8,965 nt of DNA from Oscillospiraceae bacterium (GTDB lineage Bacteria > Bacillota > Clostridia > Clostridiales > Clostridiaceae). The DNA is taken from positions 1-8,965 of the forward strand of contig WQUF01000436.1 of the NCBI GenBank assembly GCA_009785875.1. The letters are read 5' to 3'. Under the pieces are notes generated by a model. It was not told the origin of the DNA. It saw only the letters and a list, made by a program, of their open reading frames with translations, and made no database searches. The first letter of the stretch is position 1; every line of letters begins with the position of its first letter. A program made the position numbers and the translations under genes. Below are positions 1-6,804 of this stretch, piece after piece.

Positions 1-90
1 ACAATAAGCCTTACCATATTTGACAATTTGAAAATAAATTTAAATAAGATATTTCTAAAAACAGATATAATAGATTAGCTTACTCTATAA

Positions 91-129
91 TAAATTAAGT
101 CCAAAAGCTTTGCATTTGGACTTAATTTA
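91..129 (-). terminator. Hairpin downstream of ftsZ, probable terminator
   Basis: A perfect 15-bp inverted repeat has arms at 91-105 and 115-129 (TAAATTAAGTCCAAA and its complement) around a 9-nt loop. It lies about 45 bases past the ftsZ stop codon in the direction of ftsZ transcription. The lower stem is A/T-rich and only a loose U-rich stretch follows it (TTTATTATAG on the minus strand). It may be an intrinsic terminator, or an RNA-stabilising hairpin between ftsZ and the next gene, which is outside the window. Confidence 0.6.
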
Positions 130-132
130 CAA

Positions 133-171
133 CTGTTCACTGATACATTGTTCAATATTCATTGTTCACTG
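133..171. repeat. Short direct repeats just after ftsZ
   Basis: Three copies of TGTTCA, at 134-139, 149-154 and 163-168, are spaced 15 and 14 bases apart. The first and third extend to TGTTCACTG and the second and third share CATTGTTCA. They begin five bases past the ftsZ stop and end before the terminator hairpin. No function is visible. They may be a degenerate member of a dispersed intergenic repeat (inference). Confidence 0.5.
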
Positions 172-175
172 TTAT

Positions 176-1312
176 TTATCTCCTTCTTCTTATCCAAGGA
201 GGTATACTTGGATCCCCATCCTCAAATGGATTGCTCAAGACTTGATTATGATTATTATTATTAACTTGAGGTTTTGCTACAATAGGTTCTTTTACTCTAA
301 AAATTTCAGGTTCAGGTCTCTTATTATTAGTAGAAAAAAGTATAGATTCCTTTTTCTTATCCTCTTCAAATCCTGTTGCTATAAGCGTAATTTTCATCTC
401 ATCTTTTAAGTCATCTTCAATAGCTGCACCAAAAATAATATTAGCTTCTGAATCTGCTGCTTGTGTTATTATTTGGACAGCCTGATCGATTTCTATTATG
501 CTTAAATCTGATCCACCAGTTATATTTAAAAGAACGCCTGTTGCACCTAAAATAGACGTTTCAAGTAGAGGACTGGATATAGCCTGTTTTGCAGCATCTG
601 TAGCTCTATTATCTCCATTTCCAACTCCAACACCCATGTGGGCAAGACCTTTGCTATACATTATGGTTTTAATATCTGCAAAGTCTAAGTTAACAAGTCC
701 AGTTACAGTGATCAAATCTGATATGCTTTGAACACCTTGTCTTAAAACATCATCAGCTAAATAAAAAGCCTGTACTAAAGATGTTTTTTTATCTACAATC
801 GATAACAATCTTTCATTAGGAATCGTAACGAGGGAATCCACATTTTCTTTTAACCTTTGTATCCCTTGCTCAGCTTGAGTCATTCTCTTTTTCCCCTCAA
901 AAGAAAATGGCTTGGTTACCACTCCTACAGTTAGTATACCTAAATTCTTTGCGATTTCTGCAATGATAGGTGCACCACCAGTACCAGTTCCACCCCCCAT
1001 ACCTGCTGTGATGAATACCATATCTGAACCTTTAATTATCTGCTCAATGGCATCTCGGCTTTCATTTGCTGCCTTTTCTCCAATTTCAGGATTTGCTCCT
1101 GCTCCTAAACCTTTAGTTAATTTATCACCAATTTGAATTTTTTGTGTGGCATGGGAAAGTGCTAAAGCTTGAGCATCAGTATTAACTGCAATAAACTCTA
1201 CATTTTTTATTCCCTCATTTATCATTCTATTTACAGCATTACTTCCTCCACCACCAATACCAATAACTTTTATTTGAGCTAATCTATTGAAATCAGCTTC
1301 TATATCTAGCAT
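176..1312 (-). CDS. ftsZ: Cell division protein FtsZ
   Basis: FtsZ is the tubulin-like GTPase that polymerises into the Z ring at the division site. The 378-residue protein has the usual family length. Visible landmarks are the glycine-rich GIGGGGSNAVNRM near residues 18-30, the tubulin signature GGGTGTG at 106-112, nucleotide-contact positions E139, R143, N166 and D187, and the T7-loop NLDFAD at 208-213, which supplies the catalytic aspartates for the neighbouring subunit. A variable polar linker (about 318-364, with an Asn-rich stretch) leads to the C-terminal peptide DPSIPPWIRRRR, the docking site for FtsA and other partners. The ATG at 1310-1312 is preceded by AAGGAGG with good spacing. 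The gene follows ftsA by 18 bp and is probably cotranscribed with it. No key residue is missing. Confidence 0.98.
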   Translation of the reverse strand: MLDIEADFNRLAQIKVIGIGGGGSNAVNRMINEGIKNVEFIAVNTDAQALALSHATQKIQIGDKLTKGLGAGANPEIGEKAANESRDAIEQIIKGSDMVFITAGMGGGTGTGGAPIIAEIAKNLGILTVGVVTKPFSFEGKKRMTQAEQGIQRLKENVDSLVTIPNERLLSIVDKKTSLVQAFYLADDVLRQGVQSISDLITVTGLVNLDFADIKTIMYSKGLAHMGVGVGNGDNRATDAAKQAISSPLLETSILGATGVLLNITGGSDLSIIEIDQAVQIITQAADSEANIIFGAAIEDDLKDEMKITLIATGFEEDKKKESILFSTNNKRPEPEIFRVKEPIVAKPQVNNNNHNQVLSNPFEDGDPSIPPWIRRRR

Positions 1313-1330
1313 ACACTCTCCTCCTTATTA

Positions 1331-2587
1331 CTAAAAGAAATCCTTGAATATTTCTTTGACTTTTCTAACTATGCCTATCTTACTTTCTGAAATTGCTTCT
1401 TCTGTCTTAGATCTGGATTTTAAATAATTATTCCCCTCTTCACTATTAATGATATAATTGCTATTATGTACTCTGCAATAAGTTTTAATCGTTCCCACTG
1501 CTGTTGAAAATTCCGGATTATTAGCTCCTACAAATTCAGTAGTACCAATTCTAACTATCTTATTAAAGATATTTCTCCCAAGAGTTTCAGTGTAGTTAAA
1601 TTGTGATATACCTCCACCTACTATGACTACACTGGATATATCATCAAGTAGACCTTCGGATGCTATTTTATCTCGTATTATATAGAGGATCTCTTCAACT
1701 CTGGCACTCATTATGTCAATTAAATCTTTAAATGGGATTTCAACATCTTGTCCATTTTTATTTACAACTTTAACATTTGAGCTATTTTGCAAAATACCAA
1801 GATATGCATTTGAGTATTTTAGTTTTATCTTTTCTGCCTCAGAACTTGAAATTTTAAAACAGTAAGATAGATCATTTGATATATTTACTCCAGCAATATT
1901 TATGTTATTTAAATACTTTATTTTGTCCTCTTTAACAACTATTATCTTAGTAACATCATATCCAACATCGATTATTAAGGAACCCATAGATTTTTCATCT
2001 TTATACAATGTTGCATTGGATATGGCAAGTGGCTCAAATATAATGTCTATTACTTTTAAAGATGCTTTATTTACAGCTTTAAAAATATTGTTGAGCACAG
2101 TTGTTTGACATAATAGAATTTTAGCATCTACTTCTAATTTTGAACCGCTCATCCCCAGTGGTTCTTTAATATTATTATACCCATCTACGATGAATTGATC
2201 CGGAATAACATCCACAATCTCATAGCCGGATGGTACATTTATCATTTTAGCAGCTTTTAAAACTTTTTCAATCTCATTTTCTGTTATTTCCTTATCCTCG
2301 GAGGAAACTGCTACTATTCCTTTATTTTCAACTAGATCACAAATATTCTGAGGAATGGAAATTATAACATCGTTTATTTTTTCATCTACAAGTTGTTCTA
2401 ATTTATATACGGCATTGCTTATTGCATCGCATACATTATCAATATCCGTTATTACACCGCTTTTAACACCATATGTTTCAAAAGAAGTGATCCCTAATAT
2501 TTGAACTTTTCTATTTTTATCAAGCCTTCCTGCTGCAACACAAACTTTAGATGAGCCAATATCTAATGCAACAATTACTCCATCCAT
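1331..2587 (-). CDS. ftsA: Cell division protein FtsA
   Basis: FtsA is the actin-like ATPase that links FtsZ filaments to the cytoplasmic membrane and recruits later divisome proteins. The protein is 418 residues, normal for the family. The actin-fold phosphate-1 motif is ALDIGSSKVCVAAG (7-20), phosphate-2 is IIDVGYDVTK (205-214), and the adenosine motif is VVIVGGGIS (320-328). The FtsA-specific GVKSGVITDID (40-50) begins the SHS2 region, and NPEFSTAVGTI (357-367) lies near the end of the fold. A polar linker leads to the amphipathic tail IVRKVKEIFKDFF (406-418), the expected membrane-targeting helix. The start at 2587 has GGGAGGAG about 8 bases upstream. ftsZ follows after 18 bp. The 150-bp upstream gap holds a sigma-H-like promoter, described separately. 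There is no ftsQ/divIB or mur gene beside it. Confidence 0.95.
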   Translation of the reverse strand: MDGVIVALDIGSSKVCVAAGRLDKNRKVQILGITSFETYGVKSGVITDIDNVCDAISNAVYKLEQLVDEKINDVIISIPQNICDLVENKGIVAVSSEDKEITENEIEKVLKAAKMINVPSGYEIVDVIPDQFIVDGYNNIKEPLGMSGSKLEVDAKILLCQTTVLNNIFKAVNKASLKVIDIIFEPLAISNATLYKDEKSMGSLIIDVGYDVTKIIVVKEDKIKYLNNINIAGVNISNDLSYCFKISSSEAEKIKLKYSNAYLGILQNSSNVKVVNKNGQDVEIPFKDLIDIMSARVEEILYIIRDKIASEGLLDDISSVVIVGGGISQFNYTETLGRNIFNKIVRIGTTEFVGANNPEFSTAVGTIKTYCRVHNSNYIINSEEGNNYLKSRSKTEEAISESKIGIVRKVKEIFKDFF

Positions 2588-2626
2588 TTTGTACTCTCCT
2601 CCCTTTTTTTACCATCAAAAATATAT

Positions 2627-2653
2627 ATTCAACATTTATTAGTATATCCCTTC
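2627..2653 (-). promoter_or_regulatory. Candidate sigma-H promoter of ftsAZ
   Basis: Read on the minus strand, a -35-like GAAGGGATA (2645-2653) is separated by 11 bases from a -10-like GTTGAAT (2627-2633). The B. subtilis sigma-H consensus is RnAGGAwWW, 11-12 bases, RnnGAAT. Only one consensus base is missed (AGGG for AGGA). Transcription would start near 2620, about 33 bases before the ftsA ATG. TATACT (2641-2646), inside the same stretch, could alternatively be a sigma-A -10, but it lacks a convincing -35 (ATTTAT). Assignment is by eye from the consensus. Confidence 0.5.
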
Positions 2654-2671
2654 ATATTTATTAATAAATAT
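2654..2671. repeat. 18-bp perfect AT palindrome upstream of ftsA promoter
   Basis: ATATTTATTAATAAATAT is fully self-complementary and ends at the base next to the candidate sigma-H -35 element. It could be an operator, or an UP-like element for RNA polymerase alpha. In such AT-rich DNA it could also be chance. Confidence 0.4.
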
Positions 2672-2737
2672 TAAATTTTGAATGTATTTAAAAAAATTAA
2701 TATAAATCATGAAATTATTTCAATTACTATCATTGCA

Positions 2738-4033
2738 CTAATCGTTTATATTATCAATATTAATTTTCCTAAAATGTTTTGTATGTAACCAAACCTTGCT
2801 ATTTCTATTTATTATACCTTGTATGACGATTGGAAACCAAGTAATCATATATAAAGAATAAAATAAGTAATACCACAAACTCTTAATGGATAATTTCTTA
2901 TCTAAAATCATTATTATTATTGGATAAATTATCTGCATAAAAGCGATAAGCAAAGTACCTATTGAAACAACTGAAGATGTTCTTGTAATATTCATATCAA
3001 ATGAAACCAAATTAAGCAAAGATTCTCTACTGGTCAGAAAATAAATAATTTTTGATAAAATATGAAGTAAGTAATTAATACCAAAAAGAGTAAGTGTAAA
3101 GGGCTGCGCTATATATATTGCACAATCTATCGCCTTTAAATCAAATTCTCTAAATCCTTTTTTTATGAGTTTAGGGAAATTTCTAACACAAACATCAGCA
3201 AAACCTTGCATCCATCTTTTCCTTTGAGCCACAGAATCTTTCATAGTAATCGGTTTTTCGTCATAAATAATTGCATTATGTGAATAGCCCACTTTGTAAT
3301 TGTTTAAAACTAATTTACATGTAAACTCTAAATCTTCAACTAAGCTAGTAGTTCTCCACCCAATTCTCTTCAATATTTCTTTTTTCATTGCAAAACCAAA
3401 TCCAGTAAGCTGATTTGAAAGATGAAGATTATATCTCGACAATTGGAAAATTCTGTTTTGCATCCATGCAGAAATTGAGTACCAAGCAGTCATATAAGAG
3501 TCATATGGATTTTTAGAATCAGCAAAACACTGAACAACATCAAATCCTTCATTAAGACTCTCGTTCATCTCTTTTAAAAAATTTCTATGAAGTAAATTAT
3601 CAGCATCTACTATAACTACAGCATCATAATCTTCATTCATATCATCTAGTTTTTTAAATGCCCATTCTAACGCATATCCCTTACCCACCAGCAAATTATT
3701 ATTCCTAACAAGAACATTAGCTCCAATACTCCTCGCTCTACTTTCAGTATCATCTGTACAATTATCAGCAACGATGAAAAGTTTGTATAAATTTTTATCA
3801 TAGTCAAGTTTAAATACACTATTTATTAAATCTGTTATAACAAGCTCTTCATCGTGTGCACAAGATAGTATTAAAAATCTATGTTTTATATCTGATATTT
3901 TCTCAGGTTTCCTCTTAAAGATACCAAAAATAGATAACATCAATAGATATATGCTTAAGGCAAATAAGATCCCATTGAATACTTTATAAGGAATTGAGTT
4001 CATCAAACTAAAGATCAACTGGAATCTAATCAA
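2738..4033 (-). CDS. Membrane glycosyltransferase, family 2 (GT-A)
   Basis: This is an inverting GT2 enzyme that would transfer a sugar from a nucleotide-sugar to a polysaccharide or lipid acceptor at the cytoplasmic membrane face; the substrate cannot be told from sequence. I set the start at the TTG at 4031-4033 (431 residues) because GGAGG lies 7 bases upstream of it. A start at the next upstream TTG (4048) would put the ribosome binding site inside the coding region. From this start the protein shows one N-terminal membrane span (about 20-38), a GT-A core with ADNCTDDT (89-96) and the metal-binding DAD (143-145), the ED of LVEDLEF (233-234), and QRKRW (270-274). Two or three hydrophobic spans follow (about 304-332, 353-377, 386-407). 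The D, DxD, ED and QxxRW pattern is that of processive synthases such as cellulose, hyaluronan and poly-GlcNAc synthases, but non-processive relatives share it. It is flanked by the SpoIID-domain gene (95-bp gap) and ftsA (150-bp gap). Confidence 0.88.
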   Translation of the reverse strand: MIRFQLIFSLMNSIPYKVFNGILFALSIYLLMLSIFGIFKRKPEKISDIKHRFLILSCAHDEELVITDLINSVFKLDYDKNLYKLFIVADNCTDDTESRARSIGANVLVRNNNLLVGKGYALEWAFKKLDDMNEDYDAVVIVDADNLLHRNFLKEMNESLNEGFDVVQCFADSKNPYDSYMTAWYSISAWMQNRIFQLSRYNLHLSNQLTGFGFAMKKEILKRIGWRTTSLVEDLEFTCKLVLNNYKVGYSHNAIIYDEKPITMKDSVAQRKRWMQGFADVCVRNFPKLIKKGFREFDLKAIDCAIYIAQPFTLTLFGINYLLHILSKIIYFLTSRESLLNLVSFDMNITRTSSVVSIGTLLIAFMQIIYPIIIMILDKKLSIKSLWYYLFYSLYMITWFPIVIQGIINRNSKVWLHTKHFRKINIDNIND

Positions 4034-4070
4034 AATAATGACCTCCAATACATTAGTTATTTACTTCATT

Positions 4071-4099
4071 ATTATATAACATTTTTTATGAAAATAAAA
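4071..4099 (-). promoter_or_regulatory. Possible sigma-A promoter of the glycosyltransferase
   Basis: A perfect TATAAT lies on the minus strand at 4071-4076, about 38 bases before the TTG start. A -35 at 17-bp spacing would be TTTTAT (4094-4099), a weak match. The gap between the SpoIID-domain gene and this gene suggests a separate promoter is plausible, but in AT-rich DNA a lone TATAAT is weak evidence. Confidence 0.35.
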
Positions 4100-4127
4100 T
4101 AAATTTAAATATCTTTATATGTTAAAA

Positions 4128-5945
4128 TTATTCTATTGATTCAATTTTTACATTCGTCATATAAGTATTTATTATTTCATCATATTTTTCTCCTGCTAGA
4201 CTAAGTGCAATCATTCCATTTTGAGAAATCCCTGCACCATGTCCATTTCCTCCTCCGTAAAATGTAATGCTATCTATCAAATCGCCCACTTTATTTATAT
4301 CAAATGTTAAAAATGTAGATGGCATAAGGCTGTAATTAATCCTCGTTAGATTATTCATATAGTCATCTGCTCCACTGGTTGCCATATAAAGCATGACATC
4401 ATCACCTTTGGTATACACTTTGGAAGGTCTTAACATATTTCTTATATAATATTCACCAATTATCAATATTTCATCATCGGTACCTTTGATTGAGAGTTCG
4501 ATAACATTGCCTCCCGTTCCTCTCTCTTCAACATGGATATCTTCAATATCTCCAATTGAATAAATAGTGCCATCTCTTCTTACAAAATTGCCATTATCAT
4601 CTTTAAATAATATTAAATCTGGATTATTATCATGAAGATAAGCTAGATTGCTCTCAATTGTATTTTTTAATTCATCTTTATTTAATGAGAACTTCCATCT
4701 AAAAAATGGTGAAGCCCCATCTGGACTTTTTAACTTTAAATTTTTATAGATACTCGCTAATTTTTCTTCAGTTAAATTATCTAATCCTATTTTGTCTTTG
4801 CCGCTCTCGTCATAAAGAAAGCTCTGACAAGGCAAAGTCGGGTCTTCTGTAAGCGCACCACCTCTATACCAAACTTGTGTTGGCGTAGAAGAAAATCCTG
4901 AAGATGTTGAGTAATAATATACATATTCTAAATCCCCTGATGGATTCTTTATAACAAGTCCTTTAGTATCACTTACAGCCTTTTCAACCTTATCATTGTA
5001 ATCCTTATTATTATAGACTTGGCTTGAAACGCTATCTTCCACCCAATATCCTTCAGATGAATATTTATTGGAAAGAAATTCTCGATATGCAAATGTTCTG
5101 GATAGTATCGCTTGCACTTTTAATGCTTCATCATTGCTATTTGAACTAATTTCAGACGGTATTACACATTTTACATATGTTTCAATGGGAAGTTCATTTA
5201 TCACATTAAAAATATCACCAGATAAGTTGCATATTTCAATGAGCCCATAATATTTTGGTATTATACTTTCGCTACCTCCTCTATTTATACTTGGAATAGT
5301 AATATATAATAATCTTGGGCTAATCCTTACTTCTTCATTATATGTATATTTCTCACTTTGAGTGCTTAAAATAACCAGTCCACTATCTGAAGTAATGTCC
5401 ATAGACTCGTCTTCAATATAGCTATTTCCTTTGCTGGATTCGATGAAGAAACCATTTTTACTTTTTAAAGTTATTTTTGAAAAATTTATGTTATCATCAT
5501 TAGTTTTATTTACATCTTGAGTTAAAGCTACCCTGATATAGCTAAAATCGGGACCTTCATGCATCTTTATCGAGGTAATCTCTCCATTATTTTCTAATAC
5601 TTCAACATTATTCATACCAATATGTAAATCTGTTTTCCAGTCAGCATTTATCCATGTATCCCCTTCCTTCCTTATGCACTTAACCGAATCCGACACTTTT
5701 TTTAATCCTAAATCACTAAATAAAATTTCATTTTGTGAGATATATAATCGTTTGACCTTGCCAAGTTCTCCTACAATTAAATCATCTTTAGTTTGAACAT
5801 GTTGCTGCTTTTCTTCCTGAGCACCTTTACTATTAACTTGTACTATATCACCTTTAATGGTATCCAAGGCAGATTTAATGTTACATGACGAGCTAATTAA
5901 ACTAAAGGAAGCGAGTAAAATGATACAGAAAGTTTTTTTAATCAT
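4128..5945 (-). CDS. SpoIID/LytB-domain putative lipoprotein
   Basis: The family includes SpoIID, the lytic transglycosylase that trims peptidoglycan during engulfment, and LytB, an amidase enhancer. At 605 residues this protein is well above the roughly 330-350 of SpoIID. The N-terminus (KK, hydrophobic stretch, LISSSC with Cys21) looks like a lipoprotein signal, though Ser at -3 is a weak lipobox. Residues about 55-250 form an N-terminal extension of beta-rich appearance. The SpoIID core begins with LPIETYVKCVIPSEI (252-266), where E265 aligns with the catalytic glutamate of SpoIID, followed by DEALKVQAILSRTFA (272-286) and the YYYSTSSGFSSTPTQVW segment. It ends with GGGNGHGAGISQNG (564-577). 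An extra segment lies between these motifs (about 375-560). AGGAG is 8 bases before the ATG. The likely role is wall remodelling outside the membrane, perhaps in sporulation. It is unlikely to be the canonical spoIID given its size and neighbours. Confidence 0.87.
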   Translation of the reverse strand: MIKKTFCIILLASFSLISSSCNIKSALDTIKGDIVQVNSKGAQEEKQQHVQTKDDLIVGELGKVKRLYISQNEILFSDLGLKKVSDSVKCIRKEGDTWINADWKTDLHIGMNNVEVLENNGEITSIKMHEGPDFSYIRVALTQDVNKTNDDNINFSKITLKSKNGFFIESSKGNSYIEDESMDITSDSGLVILSTQSEKYTYNEEVRISPRLLYITIPSINRGGSESIIPKYYGLIEICNLSGDIFNVINELPIETYVKCVIPSEISSNSNDEALKVQAILSRTFAYREFLSNKYSSEGYWVEDSVSSQVYNNKDYNDKVEKAVSDTKGLVIKNPSGDLEYVYYYSTSSGFSSTPTQVWYRGGALTEDPTLPCQSFLYDESGKDKIGLDNLTEEKLASIYKNLKLKSPDGASPFFRWKFSLNKDELKNTIESNLAYLHDNNPDLILFKDDNGNFVRRDGTIYSIGDIEDIHVEERGTGGNVIELSIKGTDDEILIIGEYYIRNMLRPSKVYTKGDDVMLYMATSGADDYMNNLTRINYSLMPSTFLTFDINKVGDLIDSITFYGGGNGHGAGISQNGMIALSLAGEKYDEIINTYMTNVKIESIE

Positions 5946-5980
5946 ATTATCTACTCCTAAAATATTCTTTTAGTTAATTA

Positions 5981-6005
5981 GTATGTATTAAAGAAAAATA
6001 TATGA
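5981..6005 (-). promoter_or_regulatory. Candidate sigma-E (mother-cell) promoter
   Basis: On the minus strand TCATATA (5999-6005) is followed after 13 bases by CATACTAA (reading from 5985 downward). The B. subtilis sigma-E consensus is KMATATT, 14-15 bases, CATACnnT. The -35 matches 6 of 7, the -10 keeps the CATAC core, and the spacer is one base short. Transcription would begin about 25 bases before the start codon. It lies in the 70-bp gap after the upstream gene. Assignment is by eye. Confidence 0.4.
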
Positions 6006-6015
6006 AAGATTTTTA

Positions 6016-6666
6016 TTAATTAATAGATTTAATGTTTTCTAAAAAATTGAATATCGCATTGCATCCAGCAGCATTTGTACTATATGTCTTAATTACATAA
6101 TAAAAGCCATTCTTTTTTGTACAATAATAGTCCAATTGCAATTGCAGTTCATAATAGGAAGATACGGCTCTGTAATTTTCATAGGTTAAACCTGCAATCT
6201 CAACACTCTTCTTATTTAAAGTGTCAAATTTCCTATCAGAATTTTCTTCTATAGATGTGATCTCGTTTTCAAACATATCATAAATTGAATCCTCATTTAT
6301 ATCTGTTCTTTTAATTAAGATCATTACTTTCGAAAAGGTGTCCTTGTCGTTAAAACCAATTGGGCAAGCATAATCTTTTTTATCAGATTTAAACTCATTT
6401 ATTTCATTAATACCACATCCAATGACTATATTATCCTTATCTATTTTGCTAAGTGCAAGCAGCTCATTATCGCCTATCATCCTCCAATTAGACTCAATAT
6501 TAATCTCTATATTCATAGATTCATTTATGTATTTATTATTTTCAACAATTCCTAAATCAAAATTTTCTTTAACCTCACCTCTGTTTTCTAAAGTCCCTTT
6601 GTAAAACATAAAAGGAATTAATAATATGCAAAAAAACGATAATAATATCTTTTTTATGACTATCAT
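6016..6666 (-). CDS. Membrane-anchored or secreted protein, unknown function
   Basis: I do not recognise this 216-residue protein. It opens with a positively charged then strongly hydrophobic segment (about 5-22), a signal peptide or single membrane anchor with no lipobox cysteine. The rest is hydrophilic and presumably outside the membrane. Features such as NKYINESMNIEINIESNWRM (44-63) and the late FYYVIKTYSTNA resemble the general pattern of small secreted Mog1p/PsbP-like domains, but that is only an impression of pattern. There are cysteines at about 84, 100, 182 and 202. The SD sequence AGGAG directly touches the ATG at 6664-6666, an unusually short spacing, and no ATG, GTG or TTG lies at a better distance downstream. 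It is the first gene of the minus-strand group and is divergent from htrA. It may be cotranscribed with the SpoIID-domain gene 70 bp downstream. Confidence 0.75.
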   Translation of the reverse strand: MIVIKKILLSFFCILLIPFMFYKGTLENRGEVKENFDLGIVENNKYINESMNIEINIESNWRMIGDNELLALSKIDKDNIVIGCGINEINEFKSDKKDYACPIGFNDKDTFSKVMILIKRTDINEDSIYDMFENEITSIEENSDRKFDTLNKKSVEIAGLTYENYRAVSSYYELQLQLDYYCTKKNGFYYVIKTYSTNAAGCNAIFNFLENIKSIN

Positions 6667-6693
6667 CTCCTATATTCTATATTGCACTTCTTA

Positions 6694-6723
6694 ATTATAG
6701 CATATTTATTATTATTTTTTAAA
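6694..6723 (-). promoter_or_regulatory. Extended -10 promoter of the unknown membrane protein gene
   Basis: On the minus strand TGCTATAAT (6694-6702) is a perfect extended -10 element. The best -35 is TTTAAA (6718-6723, 18-bp spacer). This puts the transcript start about 20 bases before the ATG at 6666. A sigma-A promoter with an extended -10 does not need a strong -35. Confidence 0.6.
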
Positions 6724-6730
6724 TAGAAAT

Positions 6731-6772
6731 AAGTATTTTTTAAAAAAAATTGTTCATATTTTATTAATACTT
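6731..6772. repeat. Inverted repeat in the divergent intergenic region
   Basis: AAGTATT (6731-6737) and AATACTT (6766-6772) form a 7-bp inverted repeat around an A/T-rich 28-bp centre. It lies between the minus-strand promoter and the -35 element of htrA, a suitable place for a shared operator. The arms are short, so chance is possible. Confidence 0.3.
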
Positions 6773-6804
6773 TTGACAAATTAGATACATAAATGGATTA
6801 TAAT
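6773..6804 (+). promoter_or_regulatory. Probable htrA promoter with long spacer
   Basis: A perfect TTGACA (6773-6778) and a perfect TATAAT (6799-6804) are separated by 20 bases instead of the usual 17. At 17-bp spacing the -10 would be GATTAT (6796-6801), a poor match. Either the promoter is weak or is activated by a factor, or one of the two boxes is not used. The leader would be about 48 bases. Confidence 0.45.

Noticed and set aside
20..71. Plus-strand TTGACA (20-25) and TATAAT (66-71) as one promoter
   Set aside because: The boxes are 40 bases apart, and no plus-strand gene follows.
110..409. 99-codon plus-strand open frame over the ftsZ 3' end
   Set aside because: It is antisense to ftsZ, with a Phe/Ile/Arg-rich composition typical of a shadow frame, and it starts inside the terminator hairpin with no SD.
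498..1136. Two plus-strand frames (498-731, 912-1136)
   Set aside because: Both lie antisense within conserved FtsZ coding sequence. Proline-rich runs such as APPVPVPPPIP are reverse readings of FtsZ glycine motifs.
1902..2108. 68-codon plus-strand frame
   Set aside because: It is antisense inside ftsA, with no SD and no recognisable content.
2690..2737. Terminator after the glycosyltransferase
   Set aside because: The only inverted repeat (TGAAAT/ATTTCA) is very short, A/T-only apart from one pair, and its loop is too small; the T run is 12 bases away.
5068..5250. 60-codon plus-strand frame in the SpoIID-domain gene
   Set aside because: It is a shadow of a conserved coding segment with no SD support.
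5957..5973. CTAAAA/TTTTAG hairpin next to the SD of the SpoIID-domain gene
   Set aside because: The six-bp stem has only one G/C pair and is unlikely to be stable enough to control translation.
6422..6604. 60-codon plus-strand frame rich in Ser and Leu
   Set aside because: It is antisense to the unknown membrane protein gene, and its hydrophobic look comes from reversed polar codons.
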